From: an uncultured Clostridia bacterium
Lineage (GTDB): Bacteria; Bacillota; Clostridia; TANB77; CAG-508
NCBI GenBank assembly: GCA_934167755.1
Contig: CAKPLT010000019.1
Location: forward strand, 1-19,786
DNA: 19,786 bases
Reading direction: 5' to 3'
Shown in pieces: positions 7,748 through 16,308 of this stretch (positions are counted from its first letter, which is position 1; every line of letters starts with the position of its first letter). The notes beneath the pieces were generated by a model. The model was not told the origin of the DNA, searched no databases, and was given only the letters and a program-made list of their open reading frames with translations. The position numbers and the translations under genes are program-made.

Positions 7748-8650
7748 ATGATTAAGACAACAAAAAATCAGGAACTTGCAAATGTAGTAACACACGGTGG
7801 GGTATTCCATGCAGACGAGGTATTAGCAACTGTAATTCTTTCAAAAGTTTTTGGAGATATTACAGTATTGCGTACTTTTAAGGTTCCAGAAGATCTCCCA
7901 GACGATGTTATTGTATATGACATTGGTTCTGGAAAGTTTGATCATCATCAGAAAGGTGGTAATGGAACCAGAGAGAATGGTGTACCATATGCATCTGCAG
8001 GCCTTATTTGGAAAGAATATGGCTACAAGTTGTTAAAAAGCACTATTTATCCTGAGTTAGTCTGGAATATTATTGACAGAGACCTCATTCAGGGGGTAGA
8101 TGCGATTGACAATGGTGCAATGCCAAAGTCAAGCTCTGTAGCACACAATATGAGTTTTTCAAATATTATCTCAAGTTTCAATCCAACTTGGGATAGCAAT
8201 GAAGATTCTGATGAGGCGTTTATCAGAGCAGTTGAATTTGCTAAGATTATTTGCGAGAATACTCTCAAAAATGCAGAAGCAAAAGTTAGGGCAGAGAAGA
8301 TTGTCAATGATGCAATTGAAATATCTCAGGAACATATTATGGTTCTTTCACAGTATGTACCTTGGCAGGAGTTCGTATTCTCTTCTGAAATCGCTAAGGC
8401 AGCAGATGTGCAGTTTGTTGTATTCCCATCAAAAAGAGGTGGGTACAACTGGCAGTGCGTACCAGATGTGCTGGGTGGTTTTGGACAGAGGAAACCTGTT
8501 CCATCTGAATGGAAAGGTCTTTCTGGAGAAAATCTTCAAAAAGTAACAGGAGTTCCAACAGCAACATTCTGCCATCCGGCAGGGTTCCTTGGTAGTGCTG
8601 AGACTTTCAAAGGTGCTTATGAACTGGCTAAACTTGCTGTAGAGGCATGA
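7748..8650 (+). CDS. MYG1 family (UPF0160) DHH-type metal-dependent hydrolase
   Basis: A 300-residue protein matching the MYG1/UPF0160 family. It shows HGGVFHADEV (H16, H21, D23, E24), YDIGSGKFDHH (D58, D65, H66, H67) and VDAIDNG near 116-122, the metal-ligand pattern of the DHH phosphoesterase superfamily. Eukaryotic MYG1 is described as a 3'-5' RNA exonuclease; bacterial members are little studied, so nuclease activity here is inference. AGGAGG lies 10 bases before the ATG. The gene stands alone with its own promoter and terminator. Its codon use is richer in C and G than that of flanking genes, suggesting acquisition from another lineage. Length and motifs look complete. Confidence 0.93.
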   Translation: MIKTTKNQELANVVTHGGVFHADEVLATVILSKVFGDITVLRTFKVPEDLPDDVIVYDIGSGKFDHHQKGGNGTRENGVPYASAGLIWKEYGYKLLKSTIYPELVWNIIDRDLIQGVDAIDNGAMPKSSSVAHNMSFSNIISSFNPTWDSNEDSDEAFIRAVEFAKIICENTLKNAEAKVRAEKIVNDAIEISQEHIMVLSQYVPWQEFVFSSEIAKAADVQFVVFPSKRGGYNWQCVPDVLGGFGQRKPVPSEWKGLSGENLQKVTGVPTATFCHPAGFLGSAETFKGAYELAKLAVEA

Positions 8651-8674
8651 GGCTGAATTAGCTGAAAACAAGAA

Positions 8675-8708
8675 AACAGGATATCTCAATTGAGATACCT
8701 GTTTTTTT
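8675..8708 (+). terminator. Terminator of the MYG1-like gene
   Basis: AACAGG/CCTGTT and TATCTC/GAGATA, separated by one mismatch, form a 13-position stem with an AATT loop, followed by seven T residues. Confidence 0.9.
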
Positions 8709-8775
8709 GACATAGGCTCCTTTTTTTAATACAATTTATGTTACAAATCCATTAATAATATTTTGGGGTTTAATA

Positions 8776-8804
8776 TTGAAGAAAAAAATAAAATAGTGTA
8801 TCAT
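8776..8804 (+). promoter_or_regulatory. Candidate promoter of the helicase operon
   Basis: TTGAAG (8776-8781), 17 bases, then TATCAT (8799-8804), about 70 bases before the start codon. The match is weaker than for other promoters in the window. The gap 8709-8874 shows nothing else. Confidence 0.5.
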
Positions 8805-8874
8805 TATAAATAGCATAAACTTATATTTAGATAATAACTACTGATAACAAAAAAGTAGAAAATTGGAGGAAATA

Positions 8875-11800
8875 ATGGGATATACAAAAGTCGAAGGTGA
8901 TCACTTAGATTTAGGTGGAAGAAAATATCAAAATGATACTTATGATAAAATAAATAGAATATTATTTGAAAACAATTCAGAATATAATCGTTATGCTTCC
9001 ATTGTTTTTCCCACAGGTGGAGGAAAAACGTATATGTCGTATGGTCTTATACAATATATGGTTAAGAACTTATTAGAAGAAAAACAAGATTTATACAAAA
9101 ATAATAATAATTTAAGAGTATTATTTGTTTCTCCAACAAATGCAATTAATGAGCAATTTGAAAAGAAAATAACAGATGAATTGCAAGAATCGGGAAAAAA
9201 ATTGAACTTAGATACTTTTTGTTATGCAACAGAAAAGAATAAAGATTTTTCAGGATATGATTTAATTATATTCGATGAGGTACATAGAAGTGGAGCTGAA
9301 AATTGGGAAGAGCTTATAAAAAATATAATATCAGCGAACCCAAATGCTAAAATATTAGCAATAACCGCTACGCCTGAAAGAAGTGACCAAAATACTCCTA
9401 TTGACAATATTGCAGAATTTGTATACGGAAAAGAAAATATTTTATCTCGAGAGCAATATATGGCAAATGAAATTTATTTAGAAGATGCACTAAGAGATGG
9501 ATTAGTTGTTGCACCTAAAAACTATGATTGGGATATAGCACTTATGGGAAAAACCGAATTCACAAATTATTTAAATCAATTAACAGCATCTTTTAAAAAT
9601 ATAGATAATAAAGAAGAATTGACTGATGAAGAAAAAGAAATTCAAAAAAGTGAAATTATTAAACCAATCATGGATTCTTTTGAAATTAATAATGAGTATG
9701 GAAAAAATGCTTCTGTAAAACTAAGAAACTTAACGAAATTCAGTCAAATAATAGAAAATAATAAAATTGACATTAATGGACCTGCTATGAGGGAATATAT
9801 GATGTTAAATCACAAAGCTTTTAATATTAGCAATAGTAAGCAAAAAAAGGAACTTGAAACTCAGATAGTAAATTTAGAAAAAGAATTATTTAATGGTTCT
9901 AAAAGTTTCAGAAAGATTGCTTCAGGAATGCAAGAAAGCAGAATAAATCTAGCAAAAAAAGCTATAAAAGATATTAAAGGCGGAATTTATATTGCAAGTA
10001 TTAATAATTTTGAAGGTGAAATCTTAAAAAAATTATATAAAACTAATGATCAGTATATAGAAAGTGAAAAAGAAAGAATAAAATATGAATTAGAAAAAGC
10101 CTTTGAAAATGCTGATGATATTGAAATTCACTATGAAAATGACAAAAACAAGTTAGATGAAATATCAGAAAAAAATAAAGAGGAAGAACAAAATGGAAGA
10201 AAAAAGGTACATATTGTTTTATCAAAAAAATTATTAGATGAAGGAATACATTTAGATGGAACCAAGGGTGTTTTTATGTATTCTAAAACAAATTCTGAAA
10301 TAGTATATTCACAAAGAATAGGAAGGACTATACATTCACCTAGTGAAAAAGATATGCAAAGGCCATCTGTAGTAGACTTTGCTTGTAATAGATATAATTA
10401 TTTAGTAAACAATTACACAGAAAAATTTTCACCAGAATATGATTTATCTAAATTAGAAGAAACATATAACTGGATTGAAGAAAAAAATAAAATTCCAGAT
10501 GTAAACAAAGACTATAAAAATGATCAACAAGAAATTAGATATGGTTTAATATTAAAAAGATTAATTAATAGATATACAAATATGAATAATTCAGGTTTTA
10601 ATAAATCAATTGATGAAATTAAAATACAAATAGACAGATTGATTAGCAAATATCAAATTTCATTAAAAGATCTTGAAAGAAAAGAAAATTTGGAACCCTC
10701 AGAAAGCGAAATATTAGGTCAAGACTTTTTTGAGTTAACACCATTACAACAAAGAGTTAATGAATACATAGAGGACATAAAATCACGAAATGATGATTAT
10801 AGAATAAAAAAGTTGTTGAATGTATTAAGCATATTAAAAAGTTATAAAGAAGATATGAAATTTCCAGATGGATTATATTTTAAATATGCAAATTCAAAAG
10901 GAAAAAGTGAAAATATATCAGACTTTGAAAATTTAGATTTGAAAGATTTTTTGAAACAAAATTTTCCACAAAATGAAATAAATAAAATAGTAAAAGATTT
11001 AACAAATTATACAGTGGCTAATGAAGAATTTGATATTGATGCAAAAAATAAGAAATATACTGTTTTAAAAGAAAAGAATGGTGTAATTGAAGATTATAAT
11101 TTAGGAGAAGAATTAGCTTATATAAGAGGGTTGTTATTAACAAGTGGAACAAAAAAAGAAACAGACAAAAATATAGTACCATATATAACAAAATATTCAT
11201 TAGAAACATTGAGAAAATTAGAAATTACAAAAATAAAAGGAATAGATATAGGAGATTCACAAAAATTAAGTGAACTTATGGATATTTTCAGTAGACACTA
11301 TTTTGAAAAAAATGGATTTGAAAAAGTAAAAGGAAAAATGGCAAGGAAAAATGAAGAAGGATTTGTAATAGATAAAGATGAAAGTGCTTTTAGCATTAGT
11401 AGAGATAAAAGAAAAAAATCAAGAGATGACAATTTTATAAGAATTAATAGCAAATTTAATGAGTATTCATGGGTAACAGGAATTAAATATGGTCCCAAAG
11501 GGTGTGATAAATCTGGAAAAATGTCTCAAGAACTTATTGATGCTAGAAAATTTATTGAAGAATTCATGTATGGCTGCAATGAGGATGGTACTCATTTTAG
11601 TATAGAACAAGTATTACAAGAAACATTAGAGAATAACCATAATTTTTGTGATTCTAATAATGTGTTAATAAATTTAGAACAAGCAAAAGGTTATATTGAA
11701 AGATGTATTTTAAATTCTATAAAGTACCATCCAGATGTATTTTTTAAAGAAGATAAAAGAAATGGATTGGAATTTGATGGTGTTGATAATTTATTAAATC

Positions 11801-12150
11801 CTGAATTTTCAACAGATAAAAGAAATAGAATATCAATATTAGCAAGAGAAATTCAAGGTTTCAAGAGGGAATATGATAAATATTTAGATAAAAAAATTAG
11901 AGAAGAAGAAATAAAAACAGAAAAATCTATATTAAGTAAAATGAGCAAAAAAGCTGGACTAACTACTAAGGATTTTTTAGAAGAAGTAAAAAAAATAAAA
12001 GAAACAAATGGAACCCGAATAGAAGTAAATGAAGTAAGTTTTATAAAAGATTCTACTGCCAAAGCGATAGAGGAGTATAAGAAAACTGAAGAAACAATTG
12101 ATCATAAATATAAAAATATAAAAGAAGGATTGGAAGGTGATGGAAGATGA
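8875..12150 (+). CDS. Large SF2 DEAD/DEAH-type helicase with unknown C-terminal region
   Basis: A 1091-residue protein. The first half is an SF2 helicase core: motif I FPTGGGKTYM (45-54), motif II DEVH (134-137), motif III TATP (164-167), a KLLDEGIHLDGTKG region (about 453-466) and motif VI QRIGRT (480-485). This is the organisation of type III restriction Res subunits and related helicases. A charged insertion lies between the lobes (about 230-380). The last 600 residues are helical and lysine-rich; I recognise no nuclease or methylase motif there. The start is ATG 8875 with GGAGG 5 bases before it; an in-frame TTG at 8863 overlaps that ribosome site and is unlikely. It is coupled by ATGA to a small downstream protein. 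A role in defence or mobile-element biology is inference. Confidence 0.88.
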   Translation: MGYTKVEGDHLDLGGRKYQNDTYDKINRILFENNSEYNRYASIVFPTGGGKTYMSYGLIQYMVKNLLEEKQDLYKNNNNLRVLFVSPTNAINEQFEKKITDELQESGKKLNLDTFCYATEKNKDFSGYDLIIFDEVHRSGAENWEELIKNIISANPNAKILAITATPERSDQNTPIDNIAEFVYGKENILSREQYMANEIYLEDALRDGLVVAPKNYDWDIALMGKTEFTNYLNQLTASFKNIDNKEELTDEEKEIQKSEIIKPIMDSFEINNEYGKNASVKLRNLTKFSQIIENNKIDINGPAMREYMMLNHKAFNISNSKQKKELETQIVNLEKELFNGSKSFRKIASGMQESRINLAKKAIKDIKGGIYIASINNFEGEILKKLYKTNDQYIESEKERIKYELEKAFENADDIEIHYENDKNKLDEISEKNKEEEQNGRKKVHIVLSKKLLDEGIHLDGTKGVFMYSKTNSEIVYSQRIGRTIHSPSEKDMQRPSVVDFACNRYNYLVNNYTEKFSPEYDLSKLEETYNWIEEKNKIPDVNKDYKNDQQEIRYGLILKRLINRYTNMNNSGFNKSIDEIKIQIDRLISKYQISLKDLERKENLEPSESEILGQDFFELTPLQQRVNEYIEDIKSRNDDYRIKKLLNVLSILKSYKEDMKFPDGLYFKYANSKGKSENISDFENLDLKDFLKQNFPQNEINKIVKDLTNYTVANEEFDIDAKNKKYTVLKEKNGVIEDYNLGEELAYIRGLLLTSGTKKETDKNIVPYITKYSLETLRKLEITKIKGIDIGDSQKLSELMDIFSRHYFEKNGFEKVKGKMARKNEEGFVIDKDESAFSISRDKRKKSRDDNFIRINSKFNEYSWVTGIKYGPKGCDKSGKMSQELIDARKFIEEFMYGCNEDGTHFSIEQVLQETLENNHNFCDSNNVLINLEQAKGYIERCILNSIKYHPDVFFKEDKRNGLEFDGVDNLLNPEFSTDKRNRISILAREIQGFKREYDKYLDKKIREEEIKTEKSILSKMSKKAGLTTKDFLEEVKKIKETNGTRIEVNEVSFIKDSTAKAIEEYKKTEETIDHKYKNIKEGLEGDGR

Positions 12151-12467
12151 ATAATTTGATTCTTCAACCTAATAATTTATTTTCTAAATTTCTGATATGG
12201 CTAAGAAAGAAGTTTTTTAAAACAGAAAAATATAGTAAATCTAAAGATGGTCAAAATATTACTAATATAAATAATGATATACAAAAACTTCAAAAACAGA
12301 AAAGAAGATATGTTTATGTTCAAGATTTAGATTATGAAACAGAAAAAAAGAATACAATCGATTTATACCAGAAGATTATGAATGGAGAAATGAAAGTAGA
12401 AGACTTGGAATTAGCGGATATGATTAGAATAAAATTATTATTAGACATTGACATATTATGTAAATGA
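12147..12467 (+). CDS. Small basic protein coupled to the helicase, unknown function
   Basis: A 106-residue protein whose ATG overlaps the helicase stop (ATGA), so it is translated with it. The N-terminus (LILQPNNLFSKFLIWLRKKFF) is a basic, aromatic, probably amphipathic helix that could lie on a membrane. A polar asparagine-rich linker follows, then a helical C-terminal part with GEMKVEDLELADMIRIKLLLD. The same plan recurs in the partial protein starting at 19470, which also overlaps the end of a large unknown gene. I do not recognise a named family. No cysteine or histidine cluster or catalytic motif is visible. Confidence 0.75.
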   Translation: MNNLILQPNNLFSKFLIWLRKKFFKTEKYSKSKDGQNITNINNDIQKLQKQKRRYVYVQDLDYETEKKNTIDLYQKIMNGEMKVEDLELADMIRIKLLLDIDILCK

Positions 12468-12477
12468 GTGATATAAT
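12448..12477 (+). promoter_or_regulatory. Promoter inside the 3' end of the small gene, TTGACA-18-TATAAT
   Basis: TTGACA (12448-12453) lies within the last codons of the preceding gene, and TATAAT (12472-12477) just after its stop, spaced by 18 bases. It gives the next gene its own transcription, about 50 bases before its ATG. Confidence 0.75.
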
Positions 12478-12527
12478 ATATATAGTAATTTTTAACTTAT
12501 TTGCTAACTATAAGGAGGTTAATTAAC

Positions 12528-12989
12528 ATGAATAGTATAGCAATTTTAATTGACGAAGAATACAGAAAGGAGGAAGATGAGGTAAGAAATTACCTTATAA
12601 AAGAATTCCAAAAAAATGGTATCAATGTAGTTAGAAATATTGAAAAGAGTAAAAACACAATATTAATATATGATACTGAAACAGGAATTACACCAGATTT
12701 TGAAAAAGCATCAAAAAAACTAATCGAATTAAATAAAAAACCTATCATTTTAATAATAAATGCACAAAAAAAAGATGTCGATTATGTAGAAGTTGATGAA
12801 AATATTTCAAATACTTGGGGAAATATCAATTCAGCATTATATATACATAGTGCAATGAAATTTTACTATGAAAATGATACGCATATAGCGTATCAAGTAA
12901 AAACAGGAAACGAAAAAGGAATTGAAGAACTCGTTGATACAATTAATGTATTAGAGCCAATGACATTTTTTGAGAAAAAAATAAGTTGA
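12528..12989 (+). CDS. Unknown 153-residue protein, alternating alpha/beta pattern
   Basis: The start is ATG 12528, 6 bases after AAGGAGGTTAATT-type ribosome site sequence (GGAGG at 12514-12518); an in-frame TTG at 12501 has no ribosome site. The sequence alternates short hydrophobic strands (SIAILID, NGINVVRN, TILIYDT, PIILIIN) with charged helices, as in Rossmann or flavodoxin-like folds. A conserved-looking WGNINSALYIHSAMKFYY segment lies in the second half. There is no clear Walker, TIR or deaminase motif, and I do not recognise the family. It has its own promoter and a strong terminator, so it is a single-gene unit beside the helicase operon. A sensor or effector role cannot be argued from sequence alone. 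Confidence 0.75.
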   Translation: MNSIAILIDEEYRKEEDEVRNYLIKEFQKNGINVVRNIEKSKNTILIYDTETGITPDFEKASKKLIELNKKPIILIINAQKKDVDYVEVDENISNTWGNINSALYIHSAMKFYYENDTHIAYQVKTGNEKGIEELVDTINVLEPMTFFEKKIS

Positions 12990-12993
12990 GAGA

Positions 12994-13023
12994 AAAACTA
13001 CCCGTGATTCGGGTAGTTTTTTT
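12994..13023 (+). terminator. Terminator after the 153-residue gene
   Basis: AACTACCCG and CGGGTAGTT form a perfect 9-base stem with a TGATT loop and a T-run; A residues before it extend the stem. Confidence 0.93.
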
Positions 13024-13083
13024 GTAATAAATAAAAGACAAGCCACATACAATTTTACTAAAAGAAAAACAAGGAGGAAAATT

Positions 13084-15684
13084 ATGTGGGAAACTTTAAG
13101 AAAAGAAGAAGTTGTGCAAAAACTAGGGACAAAGCAGGGGACTGGTTTAACACAAAGAGAAGTACAAACTAGAAAACAAAAATATGGTAGTAACAAACTA
13201 GAAGAAAAGAAAAAAGAAACATTAATAGTAAAATTTATAAAACAATTTAATGACTTTATGATTATCATCTTAATAATAGCATCAATTTTATCAGCAGTTA
13301 CATCATATTTTCAAGGAGAAAATGATTATGTTGATTCAATAATAATAATAGCAATTGTAGTATTTAATGCACTTATGGGAGTCATTCAAGAAGCGAAAGC
13401 AGAAAAATCAATTGAAGCATTAAAACAAATGACTCCACCAAAAGCAAAAGTAATAAGAGATGGAAGGATACAAGAAATTTATGCAGAAGACTTAGTTCCA
13501 GGAGATATTGTAGAACTAGAAGCAGGAATTTATGTGCCAGCAGATTGCAGGCTATTAGAAACTTATAATTTAAAAATAGAAGAATCAAGCTTAACAGGAG
13601 AAACAGAACCAGTACTAAAAAATGCAGATGTGGTAGCGCAAAATGAGGTACCATTAGGTGATATGTTAAATATGGCATTTATGGCAAGTATTGTTGTAAA
13701 CGGACATGGAAAAGCTGTTGTAACAGAAACTGGTATGAATACTAAAGTTGGACAAATTGCTAATATGATTATGGAAGATGAAACGCCAGAAACACCTATA
13801 CAAAAGAAATTGGCACAAGTAGGAAAATCATTAGGAATAGTATGTTTAGTAATTTGTGTACTTATATTTTTTATAGGAATGATAAAACACATAGATCCAA
13901 TTGAAATGTTTATGACTTCAGTTGGATTGGCAGTTGCAGCAATTCCAGAGGGGTTACCGGCAATTGTTACAATTATGTTATCAATTGGAGTAAGTAAAAT
14001 GGCAAAAAATAATAGTATAATTCGAAAATTACCAGCAGTAGAAACGCTAGGATGTAGTAATGTTATTTGTTCAGACAAAACTGGTACATTAACTCAAAAT
14101 AAAATGACTGTTGTAGAAATAAAAGCGAGAGATATAATGTTAGCAAGTAAATTAGCTACAATGTGCACAGATAGCAATATTGCACATCATAATGGACAAA
14201 TAAAAGTAAATGGAGAGCCTACAGAAATTGCGTTAGTACAAAATGGACTTAAACATAATTTAAATAAAAATGATTTATATATAGAAATGCCTAGAATTGC
14301 AGAAATTCCATTTGATTCAAATAGAAAAATGATGACAACAATACATAAATATAGAGGAAGATATCTTATTATAACAAAAGGTGCACCAGATATATTATTA
14401 AATAAATGTAATTTGATGGGTGCAGAAAAAAATAGAATAGAAATAGAAAATCAACAAATGGCAGAAAAGGCATTAAGGGTAATTGCAGTAGCTTATAAAG
14501 AAATAGATAGATTACCTAGAAATTCGGAAATGAATTTATTAGAAGATGGATTAAATTTTGTTGGATTAATAGGAATGATAGATCCTCCAAGAGAAGGGGT
14601 AAAAGAAGCAGTACGAACATGTAAAAAAGCTGGAATAAAAACAGTAATGATAACAGGTGACCATATTGCAACAGCAAAAGCTATTGCAAAAGATTTAAAC
14701 ATTTTAGCACCACATGATAAAGCAATAACAGGAAAAGAACTTGACCAAATTTCTCAAGAACAATTGGTAAGAAACATAAAAAAATATTCTGTATTTGCAA
14801 GAGTTACACCAGAACATAAAGTCAGAATAGTAAAAGCTTGGCAAAGTGCTGGAAATGTAGTTGCAATGACAGGTGATGGTGTAAATGATAGTCCTGCATT
14901 AAAATGTGCAGATATAGGAATTGCAATGGGAAAAAACGGGACAGATGTTGCCAAAAATGCAGCTGATATGATATTGGCAGATGATAATTTTGTAACAATA
15001 GTAAAGGCAGTAAAACAAGGAAGGAATATATATGATAATATCAAAAAAGCAATACATTTTTTGATTGCAACAAATATAGGAGAAATAGTAACAGTATTTA
15101 TGGGACTTGTTCTAGGATTAAAATCTCCATTGTTAGCAATTCAATTATTGTGGATAAATTTAGTAACAGACTCATTGCCAGCAATTGCATTAGGATTAGA
15201 GCCTGCTGAAGAAGATATTATGAAAAGACCGCCAGTTGATAACAAAAAGGGCATTTTTGCAGATGGATTATGGAATAAAATAGTTGTTGAAGGTATTATG
15301 ATAGGGGTATTAACACTTGTAGCATTTGGAATAGGAAATAAATGTTATAATTTAGAAGTTGCAAGAACTATGGCATTTGTTTCTTTAGGATTATTAGAAC
15401 TTATCCACAGTTTCAACATAAAAAGTGAACAATCTATATTTAAAACTGGTTTATTTGAGAATAAGTATTTGATTGGAAGTTTTGTACTAGGTGTTATAGT
15501 TCAAACTATTGTTGTATGGATTCCAGCATTGGCAGATTTGTTTAAAGTTGTTACACTAACTCAGCATCAATGGTTGGTTACAATTGGGATTTCTTTACTT
15601 CCTATAGTGATTGTTGAATTACAAAAGAAGTTTGATTCCATGAATTTAGTCAAGATAATTTATTTTAGAAAACAAGAGGCATAA
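13084..15684 (+). CDS. P2-type Ca2+-transporting ATPase
   Basis: An 866-residue P-type ATPase. The order is: N-terminal cation-ATPase domain, actuator domain with TGE (171-173), span 4 with PEGL (P288, E289), phosphorylation motif DKTGTLT with D331, nucleotide-binding KGAPD, the TGDH segment, hinge TGDGVNDS (596-603), and C-terminal spans. Ion-site residues of the SERCA type are present: E289 in PEGL, N and E in TNIGEIV of span 5, and N, T and D in NLVTDSLPA of span 6, supporting calcium as substrate. It would use ATP to export Ca2+ across the plasma membrane. AAGGAGG lies 7 bases before ATG 13084. It is a single-gene unit preceded by a terminator. The length is normal for bacterial P2A pumps and no motif is broken. 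Confidence 0.95.
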   Translation: MWETLRKEEVVQKLGTKQGTGLTQREVQTRKQKYGSNKLEEKKKETLIVKFIKQFNDFMIIILIIASILSAVTSYFQGENDYVDSIIIIAIVVFNALMGVIQEAKAEKSIEALKQMTPPKAKVIRDGRIQEIYAEDLVPGDIVELEAGIYVPADCRLLETYNLKIEESSLTGETEPVLKNADVVAQNEVPLGDMLNMAFMASIVVNGHGKAVVTETGMNTKVGQIANMIMEDETPETPIQKKLAQVGKSLGIVCLVICVLIFFIGMIKHIDPIEMFMTSVGLAVAAIPEGLPAIVTIMLSIGVSKMAKNNSIIRKLPAVETLGCSNVICSDKTGTLTQNKMTVVEIKARDIMLASKLATMCTDSNIAHHNGQIKVNGEPTEIALVQNGLKHNLNKNDLYIEMPRIAEIPFDSNRKMMTTIHKYRGRYLIITKGAPDILLNKCNLMGAEKNRIEIENQQMAEKALRVIAVAYKEIDRLPRNSEMNLLEDGLNFVGLIGMIDPPREGVKEAVRTCKKAGIKTVMITGDHIATAKAIAKDLNILAPHDKAITGKELDQISQEQLVRNIKKYSVFARVTPEHKVRIVKAWQSAGNVVAMTGDGVNDSPALKCADIGIAMGKNGTDVAKNAADMILADDNFVTIVKAVKQGRNIYDNIKKAIHFLIATNIGEIVTVFMGLVLGLKSPLLAIQLLWINLVTDSLPAIALGLEPAEEDIMKRPPVDNKKGIFADGLWNKIVVEGIMIGVLTLVAFGIGNKCYNLEVARTMAFVSLGLLELIHSFNIKSEQSIFKTGLFENKYLIGSFVLGVIVQTIVVWIPALADLFKVVTLTQHQWLVTIGISLLPIVIVELQKKFDSMNLVKIIYFRKQEA

Positions 15685-15757
15685 AATATATATGATATTT
15701 CAGAAAATTATAAAAATGGTATTGAAAAATCTCTTAAGTTAGAAGTGATAATGATAG

Positions 15758-15952
15758 CAAACCAATAAAGAAACAGGATTAGTGGTAGCGTGGGTTAAAT
15801 TAATTAAAGCAGGATACACAAGAACAATTTAGGGGTTATATCATGTAATGCAGAGAATGGGGATATATCAAAAAGCACCGAGCAAGAAAAAAGAAAGCGA
15901 GCCAAGTGAGTGGGTAACAGGAGAATATCCAGGAGAAAGAATACAAAGATGA
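15758..15952 (+). pseudogene. Remnant of a DDE (integrase-core) transposase
   Basis: One frame reads NKETGLVVAWVKLIKAGYTR, then an in-frame TAG at 15830-15832, then GLYHVMQRMGIYQKAP..., then EWVTGEYPGERIQ and a TGA at 15950. This matches, from memory, the helix-turn-helix-to-catalytic-domain junction of integrase-core transposases (pattern LKxAGYTRSIxGLYxxMxRMG ... PGERVQIDVK). The catalytic DDE domain and the N-terminus are missing. After 15952 only a shifted, faint continuation is visible (YQIITEKV). It is a dead fragment, evidence of past transposition here. Confidence 0.7.
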
Positions 15953-16132
15953 AAATGATTTTTACTTGTATCAGATTATAACAGAGAAGGTATAAGGGAA
16001 AAAGAATGGAATGGTGTTATGGTAAAAAAATATCATGGAAAGAATAAAGTTTCTATGCAACTTTATAATAGATATATTATACAACATAAAACTTCCACCA
16101 TTATATTTTGCATATAAAATTATTTTAAATTA
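15953..16132. other. AT-rich spacer with no recognisable gene
   Basis: Between the transposase remnant and the toxin promoter there is only AT-rich sequence with short broken reading frames. It may be further decayed transposon sequence, but no motif supports this. The stretch 15685-15757 is likewise empty. Confidence 0.5.
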
Positions 16133-16161
16133 TTGTTTTTTGGAGAATTATAGAGTATATG
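16133..16161 (+). promoter_or_regulatory. Candidate toxin mRNA promoter
   Basis: TTGTTT (16133-16138), 17 bases, then TATATG (16156-16161). The match is moderate; it would start the mRNA close to 16168, just at the 5' hairpin. Confidence 0.4.
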
Positions 16162-16167
16162 CATTTA

Positions 16168-16200
16168 TCCTTTTCAAAGGAAATCTTTGGGAAAGGAGGT
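16168..16200 (+). promoter_or_regulatory. 5' leader hairpin able to pair with the ribosome site
   Basis: TCCTTT (16168-16173) can pair with AAAGGA at 16176-16181, or with the identical AAAGGA inside the Shine-Dalgarno AAAGGAGGT (16192-16200). The two structures exclude each other, so the leader could open or close the toxin ribosome site. Confidence 0.4.
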
Positions 16201-16225
16201 GAACATTTTGAGTTCATTTGACTTA
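16199..16225 (+). repeat. Direct repeat a, over the toxin start codon
   Basis: The block GTGAACA, TTTTGAGTTC, ATTT, GACTTA covers the end of the ribosome site, the TTG start and the first codons. It recurs at 16380-16404 as GTGAACA, TTTGAGTTC, TTC, GACTTA. The antisense RNA would therefore be complementary to the toxin start region. Confidence 0.75.
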
Positions 16226-16297
16226 ATATGGCGTCTTATTGTTTTATTATTACTTAGCTTAAGTGATAGCAATAAAGATGACAATTCTCAAGACTAG
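16208..16297 (+). CDS. Small hydrophobic peptide, putative type I toxin
   Basis: A 29-codon frame starts at TTG 16208, seven bases after the very strong site AAAGGAGGT, and ends at TAG 16295. The peptide begins MSSFDLIWRLIVLLLLSL, a short membrane-spanning helix, and ends in a polar acidic tail (SDSNKDDNSQD). Length, one membrane span and charged tail are the known form of Firmicutes type I toxins such as Fst and the small holin-like toxins, which damage the membrane. The Fst PxxxG motif is absent and the tail is acidic, so it is not a plain Fst homologue. A convergent antisense RNA with a repeat of the start region lies directly downstream. Coding status rests on the ribosome site, composition and locus structure; function is inference. 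Confidence 0.65.
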   Translation: MSSFDLIWRLIVLLLLSLSDSNKDDNSQD

Positions 16298-16308
16298 CAA
16301 AAGCTAGG

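Noticed and set aside
8863..8874. TTG 8863 as start of the helicase
   Set aside because: It lies directly against the GGAGG site that serves ATG 8875, so it cannot have its own ribosome site there.
12501..12527. TTG 12501 as start of the 153-residue gene
   Set aside because: The nine extra codons run through the AAGGAGG site used by ATG 12528.
12147..12989. The small gene and the 153-residue gene as a protein toxin-antitoxin pair
   Set aside because: The second gene has its own promoter, neither protein shows a toxin or DNA-binding motif, and the sizes and spacing do not fit a coupled pair.
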